Positions 52,355 to 61,767 of a stretch of DNA of 64,000 nt are shown one piece after another. The DNA is from G963422745 sp963422745. GTDB taxonomy: Bacteria; Actinomycetota; Acidimicrobiia; Acidimicrobiales; Aldehydirespiratoraceae. Position 1 is the stretch's first letter, and every line of letters begins with the position of its first letter. The notes under the pieces are model-generated. The model had not been told where the DNA came from. It saw only the letters and a program-made list of their open reading frames with translations, and made no database searches. The stretch is from contig OY730477.1 of NCBI GenBank assembly GCA_963422745.1, positions 1,674,001 to 1,738,000 of the forward strand. The letters are read 5' to 3'. The position numbers and the translations under genes were made by a program.

Positions 52355-52790
52355 GGTCGCTCAAGCAAGACGCGGTCAATAACCGGGAGCGGCCGTGCAT
52401 TTGGTTCTCATGTTGTTGGTATCGCGCCGTTTTGTTTGGTTGTGGGAGTGCGGCCTTGAGCTGATGCGAGTGTTGGACCTGTTCGGCTGTGAACTTCTTC
52501 GACCGCCAGCAGCGGCGTGCATTTGGTTCTCATGTTGTTGGTATCGCGCCGTTTTGTTTGGTTGTGGGAGTGCGGCCTTGAGCTGATGCGAGTGTTGGAC
52601 CTGTTCGGCTGTGAACTTCTTCGACCGCCTGGAGCGGCGTGCATTTGGTTCTCATGTTGTTGGTATCGCGCCGTTTTGTTTGGTTGTGGGAGTCCGGCCT
52701 TGAACGCTGCCTTGAGCTGATGCGAGTGTTGGACCTGTTCGGCTGTGAACTTCTTCGACCGCCGGGAGCAGCGTGCTTACCGTCTGGTAG
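52355..52790. repeat. Three-copy tandem array (122/122/134 bp) between cfa and aceA
   Basis: Units begin GTGCATTTGGTTCTCATG at 52395, 52517 and 52639; a fourth start at 52773 diverges after GTGC. Copies are almost identical; the third contains a 12-bp insertion near 52704 that itself repeats CCTTGA. The array lies between the convergent 3' ends of cfa and aceA. Long open frames through it mirror the repetition and have no domain. Confidence 0.95.
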
Positions 52791-54107
52791 TCAGAACTGT
52801 TGTTCTTCAGTGCTGCCCTTTAGTGCGAGCGTGGAGGCCAAGCCGCCTGACACGATGTTGGCCACCTTGTCAAAGTAGCCCGCCCCCACCTCGCGCTGAT
52901 GTCGGGTTGCGGTGTATCCGTCACTCTCCATGTCAAACTCCCGTTGTTGGAGTTCTACATACGAAGCCATGTCACGGGCTGCATAACCCTTAGCGAGGTC
53001 AAAGGCAGAGGCGTTCAGTGCGTGCCAACCGGCAAGGGTTATGAACTGAAACACGTAACCCATCGCACCGAGCTCCTTTTGGAACACAGCTATGGCGTCG
53101 TCGTCAAGCGCCGCCTTCCAATTGAACGACGGCGAACAGTTGTAGGCAAGCATCTTGTCGCCAAACCGGGCGTGGATAGCCTCCGCGAACACGCGTGCCT
53201 CGTCAAGATCTGGGGTGGAGGTTTCACACCAGATCAGGTCACAATACGGAGCGTATTCAAGGCCGCGCTTGATCGGGGTCGCCAAACCGGGTTCGGTGTA
53301 GTAAAAGCCTTCGCTTGAACGTTCGCCTGTGAGAAACTCACGGTCACGCTCATCAATGTCGCTGGTGATCAGGTTGGCACCTAGGGCATCGGTGCGTGCG
53401 ATTACGATCGTGTTGACACCCATGACGTCGGCTGCGAGGCGTGCCGCATTCAGGGTTGTGATGTGCTGCTGAGTAGGGACAAGCACCTTTCCGCCCATGT
53501 GGCCGCACTTCTTTGCCGAGGACAGTTGATCCTCAAAGTGCACACCCGCTGCACCGGCTTCAATCATCGACTTCATCAACTCGAATGCATTCAGCGGGCC
53601 GCCGAAGCCAGCTTCAGCGTCTGCGACAATCGGCAGCAGATAGTCACGCGCAGGCTTGCCACCGATCTCGGCCCACTCGATCTGATCCGCTCGCCGTAGC
53701 GCGTTGTTGAGTCTAGCGACCAGGGACGGCACTGAGTCCGACGGGTACAGCGATTGGTCCGGGTAGACCTGTCCAGCGAGGTTGGCGTCTCCGGCGACCT
53801 GCCAACCCGACAGGTAGATCGCCGGGAGTCCGGCCTTGGCGTAGTTGATTGCCTGCCCTCCAGTCATTGCACCCAGGGCATGCACGTAGTCCATCTCGTG
53901 AAGCTGTCGCCAGAGCTTGTGAGCACCGAGGCCTGCCAGTGTGCATACGGGATTCACCGAGCCGCGTAGTCTGACAACGTCCTCGGCACTGTAGTCACGC
54001 CGGATTCCCTTCCATCGAGGATTCTCGGACCAGTCCTGCTCCAGGATGTCGACCTGCTCAGCGAAGCTTGAATTCTTGTAGATTGGGTTCTTTTCGATCC
54101 TGCTCAT
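52791..54107 (-). CDS. aceA: Isocitrate lyase
   Basis: 438 residues. The catalytic loop KKCGHMGGK, YPSDSVPSLVARLNNALRRAD region, ADAEAGFGGPLNAFELMKSM and WCETSTPDLDEAR match isocitrate lyase, which splits isocitrate to glyoxylate and succinate for growth on acetate or fatty acids. It is divergent from a RamB-type regulator, as in corynebacteria and mycobacteria, and convergent with cfa. Malate synthase is not in the window. Confidence 0.97.
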   Translation of the reverse strand: MSRIEKNPIYKNSSFAEQVDILEQDWSENPRWKGIRRDYSAEDVVRLRGSVNPVCTLAGLGAHKLWRQLHEMDYVHALGAMTGGQAINYAKAGLPAIYLSGWQVAGDANLAGQVYPDQSLYPSDSVPSLVARLNNALRRADQIEWAEIGGKPARDYLLPIVADAEAGFGGPLNAFELMKSMIEAGAAGVHFEDQLSSAKKCGHMGGKVLVPTQQHITTLNAARLAADVMGVNTIVIARTDALGANLITSDIDERDREFLTGERSSEGFYYTEPGLATPIKRGLEYAPYCDLIWCETSTPDLDEARVFAEAIHARFGDKMLAYNCSPSFNWKAALDDDAIAVFQKELGAMGYVFQFITLAGWHALNASAFDLAKGYAARDMASYVELQQREFDMESDGYTATRHQREVGAGYFDKVANIVSGGLASTLALKGSTEEQQF

Positions 54108-54381
54108 GGTTCGAATTCTGCAGCACTAATGAAAAAATCTAATGCTCTTGAATTGAATGACTTATGTAGTTTTTGATGATTCGACAAACTTTTTGATAAT
54201 TTCATCATCTTGCATGCACCAAACCGAGCACCTGGGTGACTGATGTCATGGCCTCTCAACCGAGAACGACTTAGCAGTCGTGGCAATGCTCGAGCACCTG
54301 GGTGACTGATGTCATGGCCTCTCAACCTTCCGGTCGTCATACGGGCCATTGGCGAAACGGCGGTCAGGCGTTGCACGCAAG
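54108..54381. promoter_or_regulatory. aceA-ramB divergent control region
   Basis: AT-rich spacer unlike the surrounding DNA. TTTTGATGAT (54171-54180) and TTTTGATAAT (54191-54200) form a direct repeat spaced exactly 20 bp, two helical turns, a plausible operator for the divergent regulator. TGATGA and TCATCA nearby make an inverted pair. Downstream, GAGCACCTGGGTGACTGATG and the following GTCATGGCCTCTCAACC (37 bp in all) occur at 54226 and 54292, offset 66 bp. Confidence 0.6.
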
Positions 54382-55851
54382 ATGAGCGATGCATCTGACA
54401 TGAACGTATTGGGCCTTCGGATAAGGCACGCCCGTCGCAGCCAGGGAGCCACCCTGGCCGATTTGAGTTCAATGGTTGGGCGGTCGGTGTCGTATCTGTC
54501 CCAGCTTGAGAACGGCATGGTTGAGCCCAGGCTCACGCTCATCGCAGAGATCGCCGCGGCCCTCAACACCACCGCGGCATCCCTGCTTGAGCCCGATCCG
54601 CCCGACCGTCGATCCGAGCTGGAACTCGTTTTGGAGCGCGCCCAGCAGGACCCGCGGTACGCAAAGTTGGGTTTGCCGTATCTCAAAGCGACCGCCAAGA
54701 TCGGCGACGACGTTCTGGAGCACGTTACGGGGCTGTGGGCGGCCTTGACCGGCGCGCTGACGGCATCGACTTCGGGTGATGCTCCCGACGCGGCTAGCCG
54801 GGCGCGTGCGGCCAACAATGAGCTCAGAGCGGAAATGCGCGACCGTGGCAACTATTTCGCGGAGATCGAAGATGTTGCACGCCAAGGCCTTGAGATGGCT
54901 GGCTACTCGGGTTCAGGCCCGATCTCGGAGAGGGTGCTGACAGAGCTGGTCGCCTGGTGCGGGTTCCGGATCGAGCGCGTCAACAACATGCCGCGCTCTG
55001 CGCGCAGTATCACTGACCGACGGGATCGGATAATTTTCATCGCGGATCGGGGCGGGCTGAAGGTTCGTCAGGCTCGCAACGTCGTTCTTCAGACGCTGGG
55101 TCACTTCGCACTCGACCATTCCGACACTGCCGACTTTGCCGGGTACCTCCGTCAGCGCATCGAGTCGAACTACTTCGCCGCAGCCGTCTTGGCACCCCAG
55201 GATGCGGCAGTGGCGTTTCTCGCCGACGCCTCCGACGCCGAGGACATCTCTGTTGAGGACCTCAAGGAGGTGTTCTACATCTCCTATGAGATGGCTGCAC
55301 ATCGTTTCACCAATCTGGCAACCCGACATTTCGGGATTCCGTGTCATTTCATCCGCACCGACCGTGAGGGTGTGATCGATAAGGCCTACGAAAATGACGG
55401 CATCACCTTTCCCACGGCTGCCGACTCAGGGCACGAAGGCGAGAGACTGCCCAGACAGTGGGGGAGTCGCCAGGCATGGAACGCAACAGGCAGTTTCTTG
55501 TTGCACAGCCAGTACACGGTGACCGACGACGGAGAATTCTTTTGCACGACATACATCGAGACCGAAACCGACCGTCATCCGTATTCGGTGACCTTGGGTG
55601 TGCCCACCGCTTACGCTCATCGGTTTCGGGGTAGCAATACTCTGCGCCGGGAATTCGCTAGATCCGGGGAGATCGAACCCGATCCGGTGCTCGTTCAGGA
55701 GTGGGCCAACTATGCCTGGCCCTCGGCGGCCGAGCGTTCACATGTGTTGTCTGCGTTGCCGCCTTCGCGCAGAGAGTTCAGTCCGTTCCCGGGCATTGAC
55801 TTGTTGGATGTGTATAGATTCCTTGAGCGCCAACGCCGTGGCCGCGGCTGA
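54382..55851 (+). CDS. ramB: RamB/ScfR-type short-chain fatty acid regulator
   Basis: About 489 residues. An XRE helix-turn-helix (about 10-65, IRHARRSQGATLADLSSMVG) is followed by an ImmA/IrrE-like region with a degenerate zinc-site helix (VVLQTLGHFALDH, about 240) and a C-terminal ScfR domain with FFCTTYIETETDRHPYSVTLG. This is the RamB family that controls glyoxylate-cycle genes. Divergence from aceA supports that role. ATG 54382 is chosen; TTG 54349 or ATG 54400 are alternatives. Confidence 0.88.
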   Translation: MSDASDMNVLGLRIRHARRSQGATLADLSSMVGRSVSYLSQLENGMVEPRLTLIAEIAAALNTTAASLLEPDPPDRRSELELVLERAQQDPRYAKLGLPYLKATAKIGDDVLEHVTGLWAALTGALTASTSGDAPDAASRARAANNELRAEMRDRGNYFAEIEDVARQGLEMAGYSGSGPISERVLTELVAWCGFRIERVNNMPRSARSITDRRDRIIFIADRGGLKVRQARNVVLQTLGHFALDHSDTADFAGYLRQRIESNYFAAAVLAPQDAAVAFLADASDAEDISVEDLKEVFYISYEMAAHRFTNLATRHFGIPCHFIRTDREGVIDKAYENDGITFPTAADSGHEGERLPRQWGSRQAWNATGSFLLHSQYTVTDDGEFFCTTYIETETDRHPYSVTLGVPTAYAHRFRGSNTLRREFARSGEIEPDPVLVQEWANYAWPSAAERSHVLSALPPSRREFSPFPGIDLLDVYRFLERQRRGRG

Positions 55852-56008
55852 GCGCGGATCTATCCAGGGTTCCGCCCACCTATCGAACACTTATGCCCGA
55901 GGGTCTAGGCAACTCATAGGGGTCCGCGGGCTTAGCCAATCCCGATCACTCGGGAAATCAGATTCGCTGGTCGGGCTAGCCGAACCCGGATAACATCACA
56001 TTCAGACG

Positions 56009-56968
56009 ATGACCGCTACCACCACAATCCGAGTGCCGGACGCCCATCTCATGAAGGTCCTGCTCGGCGAACACGATCGGCACCTGCGACATATCGAGGA
56101 GGCGTTCCCTGAAGCCGACATCACGGTTCGGGGAAACGAGGTCCATCTCGGCGGCGACGACGCACTCACGGCGGCGACCCTGTTTGAGGAGCTGATGGTG
56201 TTGGCCGAGCGAAGTCAGCTCCTTGACATCTCTACGCTGGCCCGCTCGATTGACATGGTTCGCGCCGAGCAGCGGCCTTCGACGGTATTGACGCATGAGA
56301 TACTGCGAGTTGATCACGGCAGATCCATACGACCAAAAACCAGCGGCCAGAAAGCCTACGTTGACGCGATTGATGCCAACGTCGTCACCTTCGGGATAGG
56401 TCCCGCAGGAACCGGCAAATCCTGGTTGGCCGTGGCCATGGCCATGAGGTCTTTGCAGTCCGGCGAGGTGGAACGCATCGTCTTAACGCGACCGGCTGTT
56501 GAAGCGGGCGAACAGCTTGGCTTTTTGCCTGGCGACGTGTCTGCGAAGGTTGACCCGTATCTCAGGCCACTTTATGACGCGCTTCGCGACATGGCGGGCA
56601 ACGACGGCATGGAACGCCTGCTTGATAAGGGGATCGTGGAGGTGGCGCCTTTGGCGTTCATGCGGGGGCGCACGCTCAACGCCTCATTCATCATCTTGGA
56701 TGAGGCACAAAACACCACGCCGCCGCAGATGAAGATGTTTCTTACCCGTATCGGCCTCGGATCCAAAGCGGTTGTCACCGGTGACGTCACCCAGGTGGAT
56801 GTTAAGGGCGGCCCGAGCGGACTGAAGGGTCTCAAAGGGCTTCTAAACGGTATAGATGGCGTGGGCTTTGTGAGGTTGGCCGGACGCGACGTTGTTCGGC
56901 ACCGGATCGTCCAGGAAATAGTCGACGCCTATGAGAACGCGGCCGATCGAGGTGAACCAACCAGGTGA
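56009..56968 (+). CDS. phoH: PhoH-like ATPase
   Basis: 319 residues. Walker A is in GIGPAGTGKSWLAVAMAM and Walker B in FIILDEAQNTTPPQMKMFL; LTRPAVEAGEQLGFLPGD and VVTGDVTQVD are typical of the PhoH family. An N-terminal KH-like segment precedes the ATPase. It begins the conserved order phoH-ybeY-corC-era, linked to RNA metabolism. Confidence 0.95.
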   Translation: MTATTTIRVPDAHLMKVLLGEHDRHLRHIEEAFPEADITVRGNEVHLGGDDALTAATLFEELMVLAERSQLLDISTLARSIDMVRAEQRPSTVLTHEILRVDHGRSIRPKTSGQKAYVDAIDANVVTFGIGPAGTGKSWLAVAMAMRSLQSGEVERIVLTRPAVEAGEQLGFLPGDVSAKVDPYLRPLYDALRDMAGNDGMERLLDKGIVEVAPLAFMRGRTLNASFIILDEAQNTTPPQMKMFLTRIGLGSKAVVTGDVTQVDVKGGPSGLKGLKGLLNGIDGVGFVRLAGRDVVRHRIVQEIVDAYENAADRGEPTR

Positions 56969-57017
56969 CGCTGCGATTGGTCGTGATCCACCGTCGCCGT
57001 GCTCCGGCGGATCGCTG

Positions 57018-57506
57018 ATGACGGCTCAGGTGGTGGTCACGGATCGTCAATGCGATGTGGTCGTGGATGTCGAACGGTGGACGAGACTGGTCCTTGGCGC
57101 CCTCGGGTCCCTTGATGTGATGTTCGGGGAGATGAACGTGCTGTTTGTAGATCGAGATGAGATCCACCGCCTCAATCTTGAACACATGGGCTCTGATGGC
57201 CCTACCGATGTGTTGGCCTTTCCACTTGATGGACTAGACAGTCACGACGAGTCATCCATGATCGGCGACGTTGTTATCTGCCCTTCCGTAGCGGCAGAGA
57301 ACGCGTTCGATGTGCTAGCTGAAGACGCCAATGGTGTCGATACCGGAGGCGATGCGGACAGGATCAATGAGGCTGTAAACGGTGAACTCGCCTTGTTGGT
57401 GCTTCACGGTTTGCTGCATGTGTTGGGCCATGATCACCGAGACGACCATGAGGCTGCGGCGATGCAGTCACTGGAGCGGGCTTTGCTGGACGAACACTAC
57501 CGATGA
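57018..57506 (+). CDS. ybeY: Endoribonuclease YbeY
   Basis: About 162 residues from ATG 57018. The zinc motif HGLLHVLGHDHRDDHEAA gives the three catalytic His, with PTDVLAFPLD and IGDVVICPSVA upstream. It functions in rRNA maturation and quality control. An upstream frame overlapping phoH is not conserved. Its TGA overlaps the corC-type gene by 4 bp (ATGA). Confidence 0.94.
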   Translation: MTAQVVVTDRQCDVVVDVERWTRLVLGALGSLDVMFGEMNVLFVDRDEIHRLNLEHMGSDGPTDVLAFPLDGLDSHDESSMIGDVVICPSVAAENAFDVLAEDANGVDTGGDADRINEAVNGELALLVLHGLLHVLGHDHRDDHEAAAMQSLERALLDEHYR

Positions 57507-58762
57507 CTTCGTCACTGTTCGTTGGGATCGCCTTGGTCGTTCTCGCTCTCAGTTTCGCCGCGCTTCTCTCGGCTGCCGAAACTGCGATCACGCGCATCGG
57601 TGTTGCCCGCGCCGAGAGCCTGGCAAGCGACGATCTGGCTGGATCGCGTGCCTTGGTGGTGTTGCTCAAGGATCGACAGGCCACTCTCGGGCAGCTGCTG
57701 TTGCTGAGGGTAACCGCCGAAATAGTCGCCGTGTCGACGGTGGTGATCATGGCCAATAACCGCGGAGGCGTAGGGGTCGTGGTGTTGACGATTGTCGCAA
57801 CTGTGGTGTTGATCCTTTTATTCATTGAGACGACACCGCGAGCGTGGGCTTTGCGTAACTCCGACAGTTCGGCCCGTCGAGCGGCGCTGTCGTTGCGACG
57901 GATCCTTCGTTTCGCTCCTCTTCGTTGGCTCACGGGCATGTTCAACCGAGTCGCCGCCATGGTCTTGAGGCCGTCTTCACTTCCTGAGGTCTCTGAGGGT
58001 GAATTGATTGCTCTCGCAGAAGTGGCAGCAGCCGGTGATGCCATCGACGACCGAGAACGAGGACTGATCGAGTCGGTGTTCGCCCTCGGTGACACAATCG
58101 TTCGTGAGGTGATGGTTCCCCGTACCGACATGACCACCGTCAATGCCGGAGCCTCTGTCTGCGAGGTGATTGATCTGGCATCCGAACTCGGCTTTAGCCG
58201 GATGCCGGTTTGTGGCGACGGAATTGATGACATAATCGGAGTGTCGTTACTCAAGGACCTCACTGGATACGAACGCTCCGGTCGCGGAACCGATCCGGTT
58301 CGCTTATGCATGCGACCCCCGTCTTTTGTTCCCGAGACCAAGCACGCCGGTGATCTGCTTGGTGAGATGCAGGCAGGCCGACAGCATCTGGCGATTGTGA
58401 TCGACGAATACGGTGGTACTGCTGGGCTTGTAACCCTTGAGGATCTGGTTGAGGAGTTGGTGGGTGAGATTGTCGATGAGTTCGATAGTTTTGAGCCATT
58501 GTTTGAGCCTTTGGCTGGTGGGGAGCTTCTGGTCCACGGTCGAATGCCGGTCGATCAAGTGAATATCCTTCTCGGTGTTGAACTTGATGACGGCGATTGG
58601 GACACCATCGGAGGTTTGATCTTTAACACTCTCGGGCATGTCCCCGAAGTGGGAGAGTCCGTCGAGAATGGCTCGTTGCATTTCCGGGTTGAGCGGCTTG
58701 AGGGTCGTCGGATCACCCGCGTTCGGTTGAGTCCGGTGGCCAGCGCTACCCATGATGGTTGA
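57503..58762 (+). CDS. CorC/HlyC family membrane protein with CBS domains
   Basis: 419 residues. A DUF21 membrane region (about 1-140, several hydrophobic helices with AALLSAAETAITR) is followed by two CBS domains (EVMVPRTDMTTV to about 325, IDEYGGTAGLVTLEDLVEEL) and a CorC transporter-associated domain at the C-terminus (LLVHGRMPVDQVNILLG). This family is tied to Mg2+ or Co2+ homeostasis. It overlaps ybeY and era. Confidence 0.92.
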   Translation: MTSSLFVGIALVVLALSFAALLSAAETAITRIGVARAESLASDDLAGSRALVVLLKDRQATLGQLLLLRVTAEIVAVSTVVIMANNRGGVGVVVLTIVATVVLILLFIETTPRAWALRNSDSSARRAALSLRRILRFAPLRWLTGMFNRVAAMVLRPSSLPEVSEGELIALAEVAAAGDAIDDRERGLIESVFALGDTIVREVMVPRTDMTTVNAGASVCEVIDLASELGFSRMPVCGDGIDDIIGVSLLKDLTGYERSGRGTDPVRLCMRPPSFVPETKHAGDLLGEMQAGRQHLAIVIDEYGGTAGLVTLEDLVEELVGEIVDEFDSFEPLFEPLAGGELLVHGRMPVDQVNILLGVELDDGDWDTIGGLIFNTLGHVPEVGESVENGSLHFRVERLEGRRITRVRLSPVASATHDG

Positions 58763-59636
58763 CGACGTCGCGAGCCAGGATTGCTCGGGTGAGGGATCAT
58801 TTCGTTCGGGGTTCGTGTCGTTCGTCGGACGGCCCAACGCAGGCAAGTCAACGCTGCTCAACCGGGTGATGGGCAAGAAGGTGTCGATCGTCAGCGACAA
58901 GCCCCAGACGACTCGCACTCAGATCCGTGGTGTGCTCAGCACCGGTAACACCCAGATTGTGTTTGTGGATACTCCGGGCATCCACAAGCCTCGCACTGCG
59001 CTTGGATCGAACCTCAACACCACCGCAGTCCGTGCCACCAAGTCTGTTGATGCGGTCTGTTTTCTGGTTGATGCCAGCGCCGCTTATGGCCGGGGTGATG
59101 AGTTCATAGCGCGAACCCTTCCGGTCGATTCGGTGGTGGTCATCACCAAGATCGACCGGGCCTCGCATGCTCAGGTGTTCCGCCAGCTAGCCGCCACGTC
59201 GAAGTTGCAGGCGCAAGCCTGGTTTCCTGTGTCGGGTCGCACCGGCGAGGGTGTCGAAGCACTACTCGATCACCTCCGAGGGCGCTTATCGAAGGGTCCG
59301 CTCTACTTCGGTGCTGACACCATTACCGACGTCTCTGAAAGATTCTGGGCGGCGGAAGTTGTGCGAGAGCAACTTCTTCGGGTGACCCGCCAGGAACTGC
59401 CACATTCCATCGCCACGCGGGTGACCGAATGGGACTGGCCGCGTGTGCGTGTGGAGATACTGGTGGAGCGCAACTCACAAAAGGCGATCGTGATCGGCAC
59501 CCGCGGTGAGGTCCTCAAGCGGGTAGGGATCGCAGCCCGCCGTCAACTTCGTGAAGGGGTGTTCCTTGAGTTGTTCGTCCGTGTTGAACGCAACTGGCAG
59601 AACCGCCCGGACGTAATAGCCGATCTTGGCTACTGA
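58752..59636 (+). CDS. era: GTPase Era
   Basis: 294 residues. G1 GRPNAGKSTLLNRVMG, G2 TRTQIRG, G3 DTPGIHKPR, G4 TKID and a C-terminal KH domain (RVEILVERNSQKAIVIGTRG) are present. Era binds 16S rRNA during 30S maturation. ATG 58752 overlaps the previous gene by 11 bp. Its 3' end overlaps the convergent helicase by 7 bp. Confidence 0.96.
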   Translation: MMVDDVASQDCSGEGSFRSGFVSFVGRPNAGKSTLLNRVMGKKVSIVSDKPQTTRTQIRGVLSTGNTQIVFVDTPGIHKPRTALGSNLNTTAVRATKSVDAVCFLVDASAAYGRGDEFIARTLPVDSVVVITKIDRASHAQVFRQLAATSKLQAQAWFPVSGRTGEGVEALLDHLRGRLSKGPLYFGADTITDVSERFWAAEVVREQLLRVTRQELPHSIATRVTEWDWPRVRVEILVERNSQKAIVIGTRGEVLKRVGIAARRQLREGVFLELFVRVERNWQNRPDVIADLGY

Positions 59637-61591
59637 TTGTTGTGGTCGCCGTCACGAATCGATCGCAAGAAGGCCGTTACCTCGTGGAGGTTAATCGTTC
59701 TCTTCATAGGGGGCAGCGCGTTCAGCAACTCCGATCTGTAACCTTTGTAACTCAGTCTGGGATCGAGAACTGCGACCACTCCACGGTCCGAGGCAGCACG
59801 AATCAGACGTCCCGCACCTTGGGCGAGCGTTGTTGCAGCTATCGGCAGATCGATCGTCATAAAGGCCGAAGGGCCAGCCCGCTCTCTGCGGGCCATCAAT
59901 ACCGGATCGTTGGGACGCGGGAATGGCAGACGGTCAATCACGACCAAGGTGCATGTAGACCCGGGAGCATCAACCCCTTGCCAAAACGACATCGTGGCGA
60001 ACAACGATGTCTCGGGTTCTTGAATGAACTGATGGAGCAGCGATTGCTTTGAACGCTTTGAATCCCTTTCCTGCATCAAGATCGGCGACCCCAAACGTGA
60101 CCTGAGTATCTCACAGACCGCGCGCATCTCAGCGAAGCTTGTGAACAAGGCCAGCGTGCGCCCGCCAGCTGCGATCACTAACGATTCCAACACATCGATC
60201 TTCGCTTCGCGGTGACCGGGCTTGCCAGGATCGGGGAGATCTGCTGCGCAGTACAGACGGGCGTTGGACTTGTAGTCGAACGGGCTTGCGACGTCAAGTG
60301 TCCGGGTGTCAGGGGGAAGCCCCAGCGGTTCGGCGGCTGCCTTCGGCAGGGTAGCTGAGGCGAGCACGGTGGCTCTTTGATTCCACAATTTCTCGCTGAG
60401 TATCAAGTCAATGAGTATCGGAGTGGCCTGCAGAGATGGGTTGGACTGTGAACCGTTGACCCACAAGACGTCGTTGTCCGACGGTGACCGAACGGTATCA
60501 ATGTCCTCAATTAGCGAACCCGCCAGCCGGCGTGCTCGCACGACCTTCGCACCGGTAATCGGGGGAGCATCCGATGGTACAGCCCGCAGTAAGTTGAGCA
60601 TCTCGTCGGTGTTGGTTCGTAGTAGGGCTAGCGCATCATCAAGGTCCTCTGCTGGGCCCTGGATTAGTCGGTTTCCAATCAACGGCGAGAGTTCTTCGCC
60701 CAGGCGATCTGCGGCCTTGTTCATGGCTTCTTTTTTGACTTCAACCGTTTCACGCTCAGCGATCGCCGATGCGACAGAACGAATCGCCGATGCGACAGAA
60801 CGACCTGTGGCGCGGACTCGAGCCGGGCTGATTTTGCAACCGAAAGCGTCCGCTACGACGTCGGCGAATTTATGTGCTTCGTCGACTATGACCAACTCGT
60901 GGTCTCCCAGGATCCCCCCTATCTTCAACTCCTGGCAATACAGATGTAGGTTGACCACAACGATGTCGGACTCAAAGGCGCGTCTGCGGGCTAGTTCGGC
61001 AAAGCAATCTTCGCCTCTCGGGCAGCGCTGAACTCCGGGGCATTCGTTGTGGTCCACTGAAACCTTGCGCCAGCTCCGATAGTCGATCGATCCGAGTTCG
61101 GATCGATCACCGCTTTCGCTTGAGTTGGCAAATGCCTGCAGTTGCAGGAGTGTGTCGTCATCAATCGTAGCTGGATCCTGGTGAGCGTCACCGAGGTTGA
61201 ATGCATTGTCGGAGTTCATCTCGTCGAGTCGCTGTAGGCACAGGTAGTTGCTGCGACCCTTGAGAACGTTGAAGTTGATTTCGTGGTCTCGGAGTTGCGA
61301 GACCAAGAACGGGAGATCCTTTTGCACCAACTGATCCTGCAAAGCGATTGTTGCCGTGGCGACGACCGTCGTGAGTCCTGATTCCACCGCGGGAACAAGA
61401 TAGGCCAAAGACTTGCCGATGCCGGTGCCAGCCTGGATCAAAGCATGGCCCTGCTCGGAAATTGTTTCCGCGACAGCGTCAGCCATGTGCATCTGGCCTG
61501 CCCTTTTCTCACCGCCCCCGGGCAGTGCCGCGGTGACCTCGGCGAGCCGCTCTTGTGTGCGCTGTCTCAGCGTCACTTTAGTGGGGGTCAT
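59630..61591 (-). CDS. dinG: DinG/XPD-type ATP-dependent DNA helicase
   Basis: About 653 residues from ATG 61591, preceded by AGGAGTTCGC. Walker A is ALIQAGTGIGKSLAYLVPA and motif II is VIVDEAHKF. Four cysteines in NYLCLQRL and CPGVQRCPRGEDCF fit the Fe-S cluster of XPD/DinG helicases. QGAGRLIRAASDRGVVAVLD is motif VI. A seven-residue tandem repeat, RSVASAI twice, results from a 21-bp duplication at 60762-60803. Confidence 0.92.
   Translation of the reverse strand: MTPTKVTLRQRTQERLAEVTAALPGGGEKRAGQMHMADAVAETISEQGHALIQAGTGIGKSLAYLVPAVESGLTTVVATATIALQDQLVQKDLPFLVSQLRDHEINFNVLKGRSNYLCLQRLDEMNSDNAFNLGDAHQDPATIDDDTLLQLQAFANSSESGDRSELGSIDYRSWRKVSVDHNECPGVQRCPRGEDCFAELARRRAFESDIVVVNLHLYCQELKIGGILGDHELVIVDEAHKFADVVADAFGCKISPARVRATGRSVASAIRSVASAIAERETVEVKKEAMNKAADRLGEELSPLIGNRLIQGPAEDLDDALALLRTNTDEMLNLLRAVPSDAPPITGAKVVRARRLAGSLIEDIDTVRSPSDNDVLWVNGSQSNPSLQATPILIDLILSEKLWNQRATVLASATLPKAAAEPLGLPPDTRTLDVASPFDYKSNARLYCAADLPDPGKPGHREAKIDVLESLVIAAGGRTLALFTSFAEMRAVCEILRSRLGSPILMQERDSKRSKQSLLHQFIQEPETSLFATMSFWQGVDAPGSTCTLVVIDRLPFPRPNDPVLMARRERAGPSAFMTIDLPIAATTLAQGAGRLIRAASDRGVVAVLDPRLSYKGYRSELLNALPPMKRTINLHEVTAFLRSIRDGDHNNQ
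60762..60803 (-). repeat. 21-bp tandem duplication inside dinG
   Basis: ATCGCCGATGCGACAGAACG plus A at 60762-60782 is repeated exactly at 60783-60803, keeping frame and duplicating seven residues in the helicase's helical domain. Confidence 0.96.
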
Positions 61592-61767
61592 GCGAACTCC
61601 TAATGGCTGCCGTTCGGATCCAGACGCGTGTCGGATCCAGACGATGACTATTGGCCAGCCACGGTACCGATGATCAGGCTGGCGTATCTGGATGCCAGCT
61701 GGCGGGCATTCAACAGCGAAGTACGCACCCTTGAGCGACCGATGTGACAACCGAGGGATAGTTTTGG

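Noticed and set aside
52395..52878. Small Leu/Trp-rich proteins encoded in the 122-bp units
   Set aside because: Each unit yields the same frame because of the duplication; no conserved start signal or domain.
59150..59165. Defective Era G4 motif (TKID instead of NKxD)
   Set aside because: TKxD occurs in functional GTPases of this superfamily, and the rest of the protein is intact.
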